From contig NZ_CP025512.1 in NCBI RefSeq assembly GCF_003491345.1, positions 1,426,001 to 1,490,000 on the forward strand: a stretch of DNA of 64,000 nt, read 5' to 3'. Shown here in pieces: positions 17,211-27,300 of the stretch. Under the pieces are notes generated by a model. It was given only the letters and a program-made list of their open reading frames with translations. It did no database searches and was not told the origin of the DNA. Every line of letters begins with the position of its first letter. The first letter of the stretch is position 1. The translations under genes and the position numbers were made by a program. This stretch comes from Neorhizobium sp. SOG26 (GTDB taxonomy: Bacteria; Pseudomonadota; Alphaproteobacteria; Rhizobiales; Rhizobiaceae).

Positions 17211-17738
17211 TCACGCGCTCCTCCACCAGTCGGGATCGTTTTCAGCGACCCTGATTCCCGTCACGTCAACCTCTTGCAGCCAGGCGTCGACCGTCCGGCC
17301 GTTCAACACCATCTCCGGCGCGATATCAGCGAGAGGCTTGATCACGAAACCGCGCTCCGTCATCCGCGGATGCGGCAGTTCAAGCGTTTGCGTCTTCTGC
17401 TCCCGGTTGCCATAGGTCAGGACATCGATATCGATCGTGCGCGGGCCCCAGCGCTCCACGCGGACACGCTTCATGTTCCTCTCGATGGAAAGGCAAAGCT
17501 GCAGCAGCGCCTCCGGCTCCAGCACCGTTTCCACCAACGCGCAGCAATTGAAGAAGTCGGCCTGGTCAAGCTTGCCCCATGGCGGTGTTGAATACAGCTT
17601 GGAAACGCTGACCAACCGGCAATCGTCGCTACGGTCGATCTGCCGCAGGGCCTCGGCCATGGCCGTTGGCGGGTCGCCGATATTGCCTCCGAGACCGAGC
17701 GCCGCGACTTCCCAAGTCCGGTCAGGCAACGTGCTCAA
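17211..17738 (-). CDS. folK: 2-amino-4-hydroxy-6-hydroxymethyldihydropteridine pyrophosphokinase
   Basis: 175 residues. It transfers pyrophosphate from ATP to 6-hydroxymethyl-dihydropterin in folate synthesis. Signatures: GLGGNIGDP near the N-terminus, RWGPRTIDIDVLTY (metal-binding D-x-D) and LPHPRMTERGFV. The start is placed at TTG 17738 because GGAGG lies 6 bases upstream; an ATG at 17753 would put the ribosome site after it. The start overlaps the folB end by 17 bases, so folP-folB-folK is one operon. Confidence 0.93.
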   Translation of the reverse strand: MSTLPDRTWEVAALGLGGNIGDPPTAMAEALRQIDRSDDCRLVSVSKLYSTPPWGKLDQADFFNCCALVETVLEPEALLQLCLSIERNMKRVRVERWGPRTIDIDVLTYGNREQKTQTLELPHPRMTERGFVIKPLADIAPEMVLNGRTVDAWLQEVDVTGIRVAENDPDWWRSA

Positions 17739-18087
17739 CCCGAACCTCCGCATAATCGAGGATGCCGGCGATCGGCACGCTGGGCTTGCGCACCGCAACT
17801 TCGACCCGCCTGATCTGCGGCGACCAGGCACACAGCGCCTTGCCGATGTCCTTCGCCAAAGTCTCGATCAGGTTTCGGCGCGTCCCTGTGACGATCTGCT
17901 CAACGATGGCATAAGCCTCGCCATAGTGGACCGTGCTTGCGACGCTGTCATTGGTGAGCGCGTCTTCGGCCTCGACCATCATCACCACATCGACAAAAAA
18001 ACGCTGGCCGAGCCGGGCCTCTTCGTCCAGCACGCCGTGACGCCCGAAGAAGGCACAGTTCTTGAGGGTGATCGTGTAGGTGCCCAT
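17722..18087 (-). CDS. folB: Dihydroneopterin aldolase
   Basis: 121 residues, full length. It cleaves dihydroneopterin to 6-hydroxymethyl-dihydropterin and glycolaldehyde. Motifs: FFGRHGVLDEE (about 13-23), the central Tyr in HYGEAY, and ETLAKDI; the conserved Lys of RKPSVPI is also present. Its start codon overlaps the folP stop by one base, and its end overlaps folK. Homologues form octamers. Confidence 0.95.
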   Translation of the reverse strand: MGTYTITLKNCAFFGRHGVLDEEARLGQRFFVDVVMMVEAEDALTNDSVASTVHYGEAYAIVEQIVTGTRRNLIETLAKDIGKALCAWSPQIRRVEVAVRKPSVPIAGILDYAEVRVEHVA

Positions 18088-18989
18088 CAGTTGCCATCCC
18101 CTTCCCCAGTTCCTGCGCCTGCCGCAAGCACGGCATCGGCCATCCGCAGCGCGTCGCGGCTTGATGCAACGTCATGAACCCGGAAGATCGCAGCACCCGC
18201 GAGCCGCAGGATCGCCGTGGTTGCCGCGGTGCCGACATCCCGCTCGTCCGCTTTCTCCCGGCCGGTGACCGCGCCGATGAAGCGCTTCCGCGAAGTCCCG
18301 GCCAGCAGCGGGAAACCGAGCTCATGCAATTCGGCAAACCGCGCCATCAGGACCAGGTCGTCATGGCCGTCCTTGGCAAAACCAAAGCCGGGATCGAGAA
18401 CAATCGCTTCTTCTTCGATGCCGGCGCCCCGCGCGATCTCGAGCGATTGCCGCAGGAAGAAGTGTTGGTCTTCGATGTGATCAGCGAGTTTTTCGCGACC
18501 GCGACCGGTATGCATGATGCAGACCCCTGCCCCTGCCTTGGCTGCCACATCAGCAATCTCCGGCTCGCGTTGCAAACCATGGACGTCATTGACGATGTGA
18601 GCACCGGCAGCGACCGCAAGCCGCGCGGTCTCGGCACGATAGGTGTCGATCGAGATCAGGGCGTCCGTCTCGGCGACGAGCGTTTCGATTACGGGGAGAA
18701 CACGGTCTTGCTCCTCGGCAGCCGTAACCTCGACAGCGCCCGGCCGTGTCGATTCACCGCCTATATCCAAAATGGCGGCGCCTTCGCGCGCGCAATAGAG
18801 CGCATGCGCGACCGCCGTATCGCGTGCGGCATGGCGTCCGCCATCGGAAAACGAGTCTGGCGTGACGTTGATGATGGCCATGAGATGCCCCACCGGCCCA
18901 AGCTCCAGACTGCGCCCGTGCGCGAGCTTCCAGAGCCGCGGATGCCAGGGGCTGTTGCTTCCGGATACCACAGGCAGACCATCTTTCAT
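18087..18989 (-). CDS. folP: Dihydropteroate synthase
   Basis: 300 residues from ATG 18989; an in-frame TTG at 19001 is the alternative, and neither has a clear Shine-Dalgarno sequence. It joins p-aminobenzoate to the pterin pyrophosphate and is the sulfonamide target. TIM-barrel signatures are all present: IINVTPDSFSDGG, ILDIGGESTRPGA, IVNDVHG, DPGFGFAKD, GTSRKRFIG and RVHDV. It is the first gene of folP-folB-folK. The N-terminal 35 residues before the first strand are a little long, which supports a later start. Confidence 0.95.
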   Translation of the reverse strand: MKDGLPVVSGSNSPWHPRLWKLAHGRSLELGPVGHLMAIINVTPDSFSDGGRHAARDTAVAHALYCAREGAAILDIGGESTRPGAVEVTAAEEQDRVLPVIETLVAETDALISIDTYRAETARLAVAAGAHIVNDVHGLQREPEIADVAAKAGAGVCIMHTGRGREKLADHIEDQHFFLRQSLEIARGAGIEEEAIVLDPGFGFAKDGHDDLVLMARFAELHELGFPLLAGTSRKRFIGAVTGREKADERDVGTAATTAILRLAGAAIFRVHDVASSRDALRMADAVLAAGAGTGEGDGN

Positions 18990-19077
18990 TAGGTAACGCA
19001 AAATTTGACGCCTTCGAGTTGCGCTCCGGCTGGCTATGCCCCAAGGTCATCCCAAGTTCAACGTCGCAGGCATTAGA

Positions 19078-19698
19078 ATGTTCTTCAGCCGTAAGGTTTG
19101 CCGGGTTTTCGGCACGGTTCTTTTATCCTGCTTCGTATCCTCAACGGCCCTTGCAGCTCCCGTCATTACCAAGACCTATTCCTACTTCAATGTCGGCGGC
19201 CTGACTGCTGACGACTTGGACAAGGAACTGGAAAAGCGCGGGCCTTTGACACGATCGACCGGCCACCGGCATCCCGGCGCCACCGAGATCAAGTTCGGCG
19301 GCGATGTCACCTATGTCGAGAAGAACGGACGCTGCACGGTCGGCGGCACACGCGTGACGCTGCGCACTCACATCATCCTGCCGCGCTGGACCAACCGCAA
19401 GAAGGCGCCTGCCGATCTCGGCTTCATCTGGGATACGCTGTCGTCCGATATCAAGCGCCATGAAGAACGCCACGCGGAGATAGCCCGCACCTACGCCCGC
19501 CGCCTTGAGCGTGAATTGCTCGGCCTCAAGCCGACACGAACCTGCCATGCACTGGAAACTGACGTCGCAGACGTCACGCGCCGTGTTCTCGCCAATCACG
19601 ACCGCGACCAGCAGCGTTTCGACCAGGTCGAGTCGGCCAACTTCGACGAGCGCATGATGCGGCTGCTGCAATACCGCCTGAAGAGCAAACGTCGCTAA
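19078..19698 (+). CDS. DUF922 secreted metalloprotease-like protein
   Basis: 206 residues from ATG 19078, which puts a signal peptide at the very N-terminus (to about residue 28, cleavage ALA-AP). DUF922 features: YSYFNVGG and the T-x-W-like core, then a helix with KRHEERHAEIA, whose HEERH is an HExxH zinc-protease motif. Two Cys (GRCTV, RTCHAL) may bond. Family members are called predicted Zn-dependent proteases, but activity is unproven. The gene is divergent from folP by 88 bases. The next 380 bases hold no protein gene but do hold a candidate small RNA. Confidence 0.82.
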   Translation: MFFSRKVCRVFGTVLLSCFVSSTALAAPVITKTYSYFNVGGLTADDLDKELEKRGPLTRSTGHRHPGATEIKFGGDVTYVEKNGRCTVGGTRVTLRTHIILPRWTNRKKAPADLGFIWDTLSSDIKRHEERHAEIARTYARRLERELLGLKPTRTCHALETDVADVTRRVLANHDRDQQRFDQVESANFDERMMRLLQYRLKSKRR

Positions 19699-19844
19699 CC
19701 ACCGCCAGCCGGTTTACCGCCAATACGGTCGAAGCTTGCGCCAGGCTGACCTGCAGCCTCGTGAATGATGGATAATATATGGTGATGGGCTAATTCACCG
19801 TTTTCAGATACAAGCTGAGGCATGGGAAGCGCCCTGAACCACCG

Positions 19845-20014
19845 ATCTGGCGAAGGCGCGAATGGTGAGTTCGCGCGCGAGCGCTGGAGCTTCCGGACCC
19901 TGACGAAATCGGTAGCATAGCATACGCGTAAGAACTTCCGTTTGCCGTGTTCTCCCGGCGTGTCCTTGAACCCCAGGTGCCTCCTCCCTTGGCCTGTGGT
20001 GATGCGCCCGACTT
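19845..20014 (+). ncRNA. Candidate structured small RNA (possibly 6S-like)
   Basis: The 381-base gap 19699-20079 has no convincing protein gene but ends in a strong plus-strand terminator (20015-20051) 300 bases past the DUF922 stop, which suggests a separate short transcript. The 3' part contains CCTTGAACCCCAGG and GCCTGTGGTGATGC, reminiscent of the 3' half of 6S RNA (CCTTGAACC, GCCTGCGGCGGCATC in E. coli). GGCGAAGGCGC near 19848 can pair with GCGCCCGACTTGCC near 20005, closing a ~165-base rod. The ends are estimates. Identity as 6S RNA is not proven: there is no ygfA neighbour, and other alphaproteobacterial sRNAs are possible. Confidence 0.35.
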
Positions 20015-20051
20015 GCCTCGCTAGCAGCTTAAGCGCAGCGAGGCTTTTTTT
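20015..20051 (+). terminator. Rho-independent terminator
   Basis: GCCTCGCT (20015-20022) pairs with AGCGAGGC (20037-20044), followed by seven T at 20045-20051. It works in the plus direction only; the minus strand has no T run. It probably ends the candidate small RNA rather than the distant DUF922 mRNA. Confidence 0.85.
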
Positions 20052-20079
20052 GGACAATCACATCAGACGCAAGAGCCGA

Positions 20080-20403
<324 letters not shown>

Positions 20404-20524
20404 TCACATCCGGGATATTGAAGATTGCAACCAGAAAATCCGGCGCTGTCTTCCGATATATGCCCGGTGCAGTCAATCATCGAGGGCGTCTTCTGCTACT
20501 CCGCTGACGCCGTTGTTATCGAGC

Positions 20525-20911
20525 CTAGCGGTAAAGCTTCTTGATGAAGTTTTCGGCCTCCACCACGGCAGCACTTACGGCAGCCCGCCGTGCGGCGTCG
20601 GACGCATCGAACTCCACGCCTTGCGCCGCCGCTGAAACGCGAAAGGCACCGACAGCATTCGCGGCACCCTTCAGGCGATGCGCGGCCGCAACGACGGCGT
20701 CGGCATCAGGTGTCGCCATGTCGTGCAACGCACGACGCGCCTGGCGCGCAAACATCTGGAGGACCTCTACTTCGAGTGCCCGATCACCCATCGTCTGAGT
20801 CGCGAGATGCACAAGATCGATCGGGCGCGTCTGCGAGGGACAGGCGCCTCGCCCGTGCTCGGATGCTGATTGTGATGCTTCGAACGCGATACCTGCGGCT
20901 GCCATTGCCAT
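20525..20911 (-). CDS. Hpt (histidine phosphotransfer) domain protein
   Basis: 128 residues from ATG 20911; GAAGAGGG lies a few bases upstream and a second ATG is 6 bases later. The last 100 residues form a four-helix Hpt domain with AHRLKGAANAVGA, where H78 is the phosphorylated His. No kinase or receiver is attached. The first 30 residues are low-complexity. It would shuttle phosphate in a relay whose partners are not visible here. It is divergent from the growth-pole protein gene, with a 467-base gap, so a shared cell-cycle control is an attractive inference. Confidence 0.85.
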   Translation of the reverse strand: MAMAAAGIAFEASQSASEHGRGACPSQTRPIDLVHLATQTMGDRALEVEVLQMFARQARRALHDMATPDADAVVAAAHRLKGAANAVGAFRVSAAAQGVEFDASDAARRAAVSAAVVEAENFIKKLYR

Positions 20912-21378
20912 AACCCTCTTCCCCGTTGTTATTGTTGGCGTTGTGCAGATTATGCGCAACGGGGCAGTTATCCCGTTAAATTCCGGCACAACCGGGTCCG
21001 CAATCTTTCCATATGGTTAATTTTTGTTAAGTTACGGGGAAGTTACGGCTTTTGTGTCTCAGCTTGGTTTAAATCCTGTTAACAAAGCGCGCGCAGGCCG
21101 GGCGCCTTAATGAGTGTTAATTGTACGAGATGGCCGAATGTGCCACTACAGTACGACTACGGTGGCGGCAAATCACGTGCTTCCGTCACCCAGGACAGGC
21201 CGGTAAGCTTTCATTATCATCCGTTTGAAAGAACGGCCGTCCGAACTGAAAGTAAATGGAAATCCCAAACCGCCAGTGTCGGCGGCGGATTTCCGGCAGG
21301 CAGTTTTCCACCTTCGGTCTGCGGGCGGCAGAGCGTCTCGTGGAGCGGCCGGGCGAGTATGTAGCGAGGCGTAACCGC
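20912..21378. promoter_or_regulatory. Long divergent regulatory region with two TTAA-N6-TTAA boxes
   Basis: The 467-base gap before the growth-pole gene has no convincing ORF of its own, although the frame of the downstream gene is open back to an ATG at 21256. Two TTAA-N6-TTAA motifs lie at 21017-21030 and 21107-21120. CtrA sites are TTAA-N7-TTAA, so these are one base short; other TTAA copies (for example GTTAAC near 21079) are around them. CtrA-type control is an inference. GAGG at 21365-21368 is the likely ribosome site. Confidence 0.4.
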
Positions 21379-24300
21379 ATGGCGAAGAATCCCAGCAGCG
21401 AGTCGATCGACGAAACGGCTTTCCAGGCTCTGGAAGATGCGTTGAAGATCAACTTCAACGACGACCAATCCCGCAACAGCAAGCCATCGCCGCAGCCCTC
21501 GGACCAGAGAGCACGCGAAACGGCAAGCTCACGCGCATCCGCCTATCAGGAGGATGCGGCGGAGACCTATCGTCCGTCAGCCCAGGAAACTGCACCGAAA
21601 GCACCCGCCTTCCAGCCAGCCAACGACTCCGGCCGCCGCAGCAGCGCCGCCATCATGCGCACGCTTGAAAGCGGCGCAATGCGCTCCTCGGTTCGCAACG
21701 CCGTCATCCTGTCTGTCATCTGGGCCGTCGCCGGCTTCGCCCTCGGTTACCTGATCTACGGCAATCAGCTGTGGCAGGTCACTTCCGTTGAAGGCGTGCT
21801 GGCAGCGCCGGGCATCGTCGCGCTCGCCATCGGCATCGTCGTGCCGATCATGCTCTTCTTCGCCTTCGCCGTGATGATGGCCCGCGCGCAGGACCTGCGC
21901 AACGCCGCCCGTTCCATGGCCGAAGTTGCGCTGCGCCTGTCGGAGCCGGAAACCGTCGCTTCCGACCGCATCATGAGCGTCGGCCAGGCTGTTCGCCGCG
22001 AAGTTTCTGCCATGAACGAGGGCATCGAGCGCACCATCGCCCGTGCCGCCGAACTCGAAACGCTCGTCCATTCGGAAGTGAACGCGCTGGAGCGCAGCTT
22101 CACCGATAACGAGTTGCGCGTTCGTGGCCTCGTCCATGAACTGGGTGCCGAGCGCGACGCGATCGTCAACCATGCAGAACGCATCCGTTCCTCGATTATT
22201 GGTGCCCACGACCAGCTGAAGGAAGAGCTTTCGCTCGCAACCGAAGAGATCTCGATCCGCCTTGCCACCTCCGGCGAGGCTTTTGCTTCGTTGATCGAGA
22301 CCCGCGGCGCGGCGTTGATGGAGAAATCCGACGCTGCCGGCGACGCGCTTGCGACCCTGCTCACGACCAAGACCGAAAACCTTCTCGAAGCGCTGAACTC
22401 CTCTGGCTTTGCGCTGGCCCATGACTTCGACAACCGTATCGAAGAAATCCAGTCGGTTCTGTCGACCCGCGGACAGGCGCTACTGGCCGAATTCGAGACG
22501 CGCGCTTCGTCGCTTGATGCCAATACCGAGAAGCTGAATGCGGCGCTCGCCGATCGCACGCGCCAGCTGAACGAGACCCTGCTTGCCCGCACGCGTGAAA
22601 TTACCGAAGGCCTGAGCGAAGGCGAAAGAAGCATCACGACCTCGCTTGACGCGGTGCTTTCGTCCCTCAACAGCTCGCTTGCCGAAAAGAGTGCCGCCTT
22701 CCGCGACACGCTGCAGAACACCGTCGAAGACGTGGTCATGGATCTCGACATGCGCTCCGGCTTCTTCGAGGAGCGCCTGCAGGCGACCGTTGGCCAGCTC
22801 AGCACGACTTTCGACGAAAGCGTTGCGCAGTTCACCTCCGCCTTCGACCAGCGCGCTGGCTCGCTTGACAGCAAGCTGATGGACAGCCTCGCCCGCATCA
22901 ACGAGACGGTATCCTCCGGCTCGGAAGCAATGGAAAACATCCTGAGCTCCAGCATCGAGCGCATCAGCTCGTCGTTGACGGATCAGTCGCTGGCGCTCGC
23001 CACCACCCTTGGCACAGGCCAGGAAGTGCTCGACTCGATGCTGGAAGGTCGCGCGAACGATATCGCCGAAGTCATTTCCAGCCGTGGCAGCGCGCTGCAG
23101 GACGCACTTGCTGCGCGTACCGGCGAGTTCCAGGACGCCCTCACCGCCCGCACCACCGAATTCCAGGAGGCCTTTGCTGCCCGCAGCGGCGAGATCCAGG
23201 AAACGCTCGCGAGCCGCACCTCCGAACTCGAAGGCACGCTGGCCGCTCGCACGACCGAAATTCAGGATGTGCTGGCAACGCGTTCGGCCGAAATTCAGCA
23301 GAACCTGTCGTCCGCTCGCGAAGACCTCGACGGCACGCTTTCGTCGCGCAGCATCGAGATCGGCGATCTCCTTGCCTCCCGTGGCGCCGAAATCCGCGGC
23401 GGCCTTGCCGATGCTCACCAGCAGCTCTCCGATACGCTGGCCACCGGCAGCAGCACGCTCTTGAGCGGCCTGTCCGAGAACCAGACGCGCTTCGAGCAGG
23501 GCCTTGCGATCCGCTCCGGCGCCATCATTGCCGCGCTCTCAAGCAGCCATGACCACCTGACGGACGTCCTGACCCAGAAGACGAGCTCCATCGAGAACCT
23601 GATGGCCAGCGCGCCCGAGCGCCTGTCCGGCATGTTCGACGAGAAGGCCGAACACATCGCCCGCACCATGTCGGAAAGCGAGCAGCGCATCAGCGACGAC
23701 CTCGGCCGCCATGCCACGAGCATGCAGTCCTCCCTCGAGGCTAACCGCGAACGCATCTCCGAGATCCTCGAAGACAAGTCGATGGAAATTGCGACGTCCT
23801 TCGCGCTCGGCGAAGATCGCCTCACCGGAATGCTCGACGAGAAGTCGGAGGCGATTGCCAAGGCCCTGTCGGAAACGGAAGCCCGGATGTCGAGCGACCT
23901 CGGCCGCCGCACCACCGAGATCCACGAAGCGCTGAGCACCAACCGCGATCGTTTGGCCGGCATCCTCGACGACAAGTCGGTGGAAATCGCCACCTCCTTC
24001 GCGCTTGGCGAAGATCGCCTTGCCGGCATGCTCGACGAGCGGACAACGGCGCTTACCACGGTCCTTACCGAGGCAGACACGCGCATCGAGCAGTCTTTCG
24101 CCGAACGCGCCGAAGCGATCCGCAATGCTTACCTGACAAGCCAGCTCAACCTCGAAACCACGCTCGACACCCGCACCGAGGAACTGACCCGCGCTCTCGA
24201 AAGTGGCAGCGAGCGTGTGGCCCAGGTGGTCGACGGCGTGACGGAGAAGGTCGAAACGACGCTCTCCACCGGCTCGCAGCGCCTGCATGACAGCCTGTCG

Positions 24301-27300
24301 GAAGGTCTGGACCAGTTCGGCAACCTGCTCGGCTCCAACCAGGAGCGGATCGCGGCTACCATCGGCCTTGGTCACCAGCAGATGGCGGAAACGCTCGGCT
24401 CCGGTCAGCAGCAGCTGTCCGAGACCCTGAGCACCAGCCACGAACAGATCGCTGCGACGCTGAGCGACAACCATCTCCAGCTGGCAACCACCTTGTCTTC
24501 GAGCCACGACATGATGGCCGATACGCTCGGCTCCAGCCAGCGCCGCATGGCCGAAACCCTCGAAGCCGGTCAGCACGGGATGCGCGACACGCTCGACCAG
24601 TCGACCGGTCAGCTGTCCTCTACTCTTACCCAGGCCGAACAGAGCATTGGCGACCTGCTGCGCGATGGCACCACCTCGCTCGGCACCACCGTTGCCGCAA
24701 GCGCGGGCATGCTGGAAATGTCGCTCGAAAGCCAGCAGGGTGCGCTCCGCGAAGCGATCGACACCGCAAGCCAGTCGCTTGAAGAGCGCCTGCGCGAGAA
24801 CGTCGGCACGCTTGCTGTGCGTCTCTCCGACGCCGCCGGCGAAATCGGCCGCTCGGCCGACGCCTTCTCCAACCGCATCCGCCACACGGTTGGCGGCGTG
24901 CAGACGGCGCTTGAAGAAACCGGCACCCGGATCGAGACGACCTTCGGGGGTCTGGAAGGCCGTATCCGCGGCGAGATCCTTGAAGCCGCGCAGCTCATGG
25001 ACGAAGCAGGCAACAACCTGTCTGCAACACTGGTGAACCGCACCGCTGACCTTGAGCGGACTGCATCGGAAGCAACCGATCGCATCACTGAGACCATGGA
25101 CGGCCGCACGGCACGTATCGAAGAACGCCTCGGCACGATCGACCGTGCCCTCACCGTCGGCCTCGACAACGTTACCAAGACCATCGAAAGCAAGGCTGTT
25201 GGTCTCGCTTCGACGCTGCGTGAGGCTGTCAGTGCAGCTGCCCAGAGCATGGACAGCGAAGCCAGCCGTTCGGCGGAAGTGCTTGCTCGTGCCGGCGCCG
25301 AGTTCACGGAAGAACTCAATGCTCGCAACGAGGAGTTCACCAAGGCGATCGAAGAGCGCTCGACGCAGATCGTTGGCCGCATTTCCGAGACGCAGAACCG
25401 CCTCGCAGGTCAGGCAGCGACCGTTGCCCACGCTTTCTCGGAAGCCGGCAACGCGATCGTCCACAAGGTGGCGGAAGCCGACAACCTGGTGAAGCGCCAG
25501 GTGACTGCGATCTCTGAGGCGCTGGACGAGGCCCAGAAGGCACTTGGCGAACGTGGCAGCGATATCCGCTCGACGCTGGCCGAAACCGCAAGCCAGCTCG
25601 ACGACGCGATGGATGCGGTCGACCGGGCACTTGCCGCGCGCGGCGACGCGATCCGCGACGCGCTCGACAACCGTGCCCGTGACCTCAACTCGATGCTCGC
25701 AAGCCGCTCTGCGGAATTGGCTCGCCTCATCGACGAGCGCGCCCGGCCGATGGTCGAGCAGTATGCCGATGCCGGCCGCCTCGCTGCCGAGCAGATTGCC
25801 GTTGCGGCAGAACAGAGCGCCGAGCGCCTGACGAACACGGCGGAAGAAACCACCTCGCGTATCCGCACCGAGAACTCGGCGCTGATCGACGCAATCGCCG
25901 CGCGCACCAACGACACGCTTTCGGCGATCAGCCAGCGGACGGAAAATGCAGCGGGTACGCTGCGTTACGTCGAGCAGGGCCTGTCCTCGAGCGTCAATGC
26001 GCTCATCGACCGCCTCGCGGAAAGCAACTCGAACATCGCGGCAACCGTCGAACAGGCCGGTGCCCAGATCAGCAGCACGGCTGAAAACGTCGCTCAGCAG
26101 ATGTCGGAAGCTGATCGTCGCCTCGGCTCCACCGCCGGTCGCTTCGCGCAGTCGGCGTCCCAGGTTGCCGAAGTCGTTGCCGGCTCGACCCGCCAGCTCG
26201 AAAACAATATCGCGCAGATGACCGAAGCCTTCGGCCAGACGCTCGAGCAGGTTGGCGGCATTGTCGGTCGCTTCGACGAGCATTCCCGCGTCCTGGCGGA
26301 GGCGTCCGACCTCCTCAACGCCGCTCAGTCGAGCCTCATGACGACGCTGGAAGATCGCCAGCATGCCCTGCGGACGCTGGCAAGCGGCCTCCTAGCCCGC
26401 TCGGAGGAAATCCAGTCGACCATGCAGGGCCTCGCCGGCCTCGTCGACAGCGCCTTCGAACGTGCCGAGGAGCGGTCGCTCCAGGTGGGCACGCATCTGC
26501 GCGAAAGCCTGCATGCCTCGTTTGCCGATATCGGACGGACGCTGGGTGAAACCCAGCACCGCGCCGAAGTCACCGCCGATGCGATGCGCCACGCGCTGGT
26601 CAATGCCGGCGCGGAAGCCAACCAGGCAATCGAGACGACGCTTTCGGAAGCTGAGAAGCGCACCCGCGAACTCTCTGATCGCATGCGCGGAAGCATGTCG
26701 CAGTCGCTCACCGAAGTCGAACGTCTGCTCAGCGATGCCACGACCCGTTCCGGCACTGCAGCCGAGCAGCTGCGCGAGTCGCTGCGTGAGTCGGTCGAAG
26801 AAGCGATCTCGCGCTTCTCCGGTGCGACCCAGGAAATCCGCCAGTCGGCGCAGGACATCCGCCGCGAACTCGACACCACCCGCTCGGAACTGAAGCGTGG
26901 CGCGTTCGACCTGCCGGAAGAAGCCAAGGAAAGCGCTGCTGCCATGCGTCGCGCCGTTGCCGAACAGATCCGCGCCCTGCAGGACATCTCTGCCTTGGTC
27001 GGTCGCTCGACGCAGAACCTTGAAGTTTCCGAGGCACCGTCCAACTCGCGTCCGGCTCCGCAGCCTGCCGCACCGCGCCTGCAGGCTCCGATTGCTGCCG
27101 CCATGGCGCCGCAGCAGCCGGCACAGCTTCCGCCGGCTCCTCGCGAAGCCTCTGCAGCCGCAGGCCTTCGCGGCAGCCTGCCGCTTGACCGTCCCGCGCC
27201 CGCTCCCCGCGCGCCGGAACCGGCTCGCGGCGGCAATAGCGACGACGGCTGGATCAGCAACCTGCTCCGTGGTGCATCACGTGACGAATATGCCGAGCCT

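Noticed and set aside
19695-20057. 120-codon minus-strand open frame over the candidate small RNA
   Set aside because: It starts inside the terminator hairpin, has no ribosome site, and its composition is not protein-like.
23086-24675. CRISPR-like array
   Set aside because: The periodic 33-base DNA units are codons of hendecad protein repeats, with no spacer-repeat structure.
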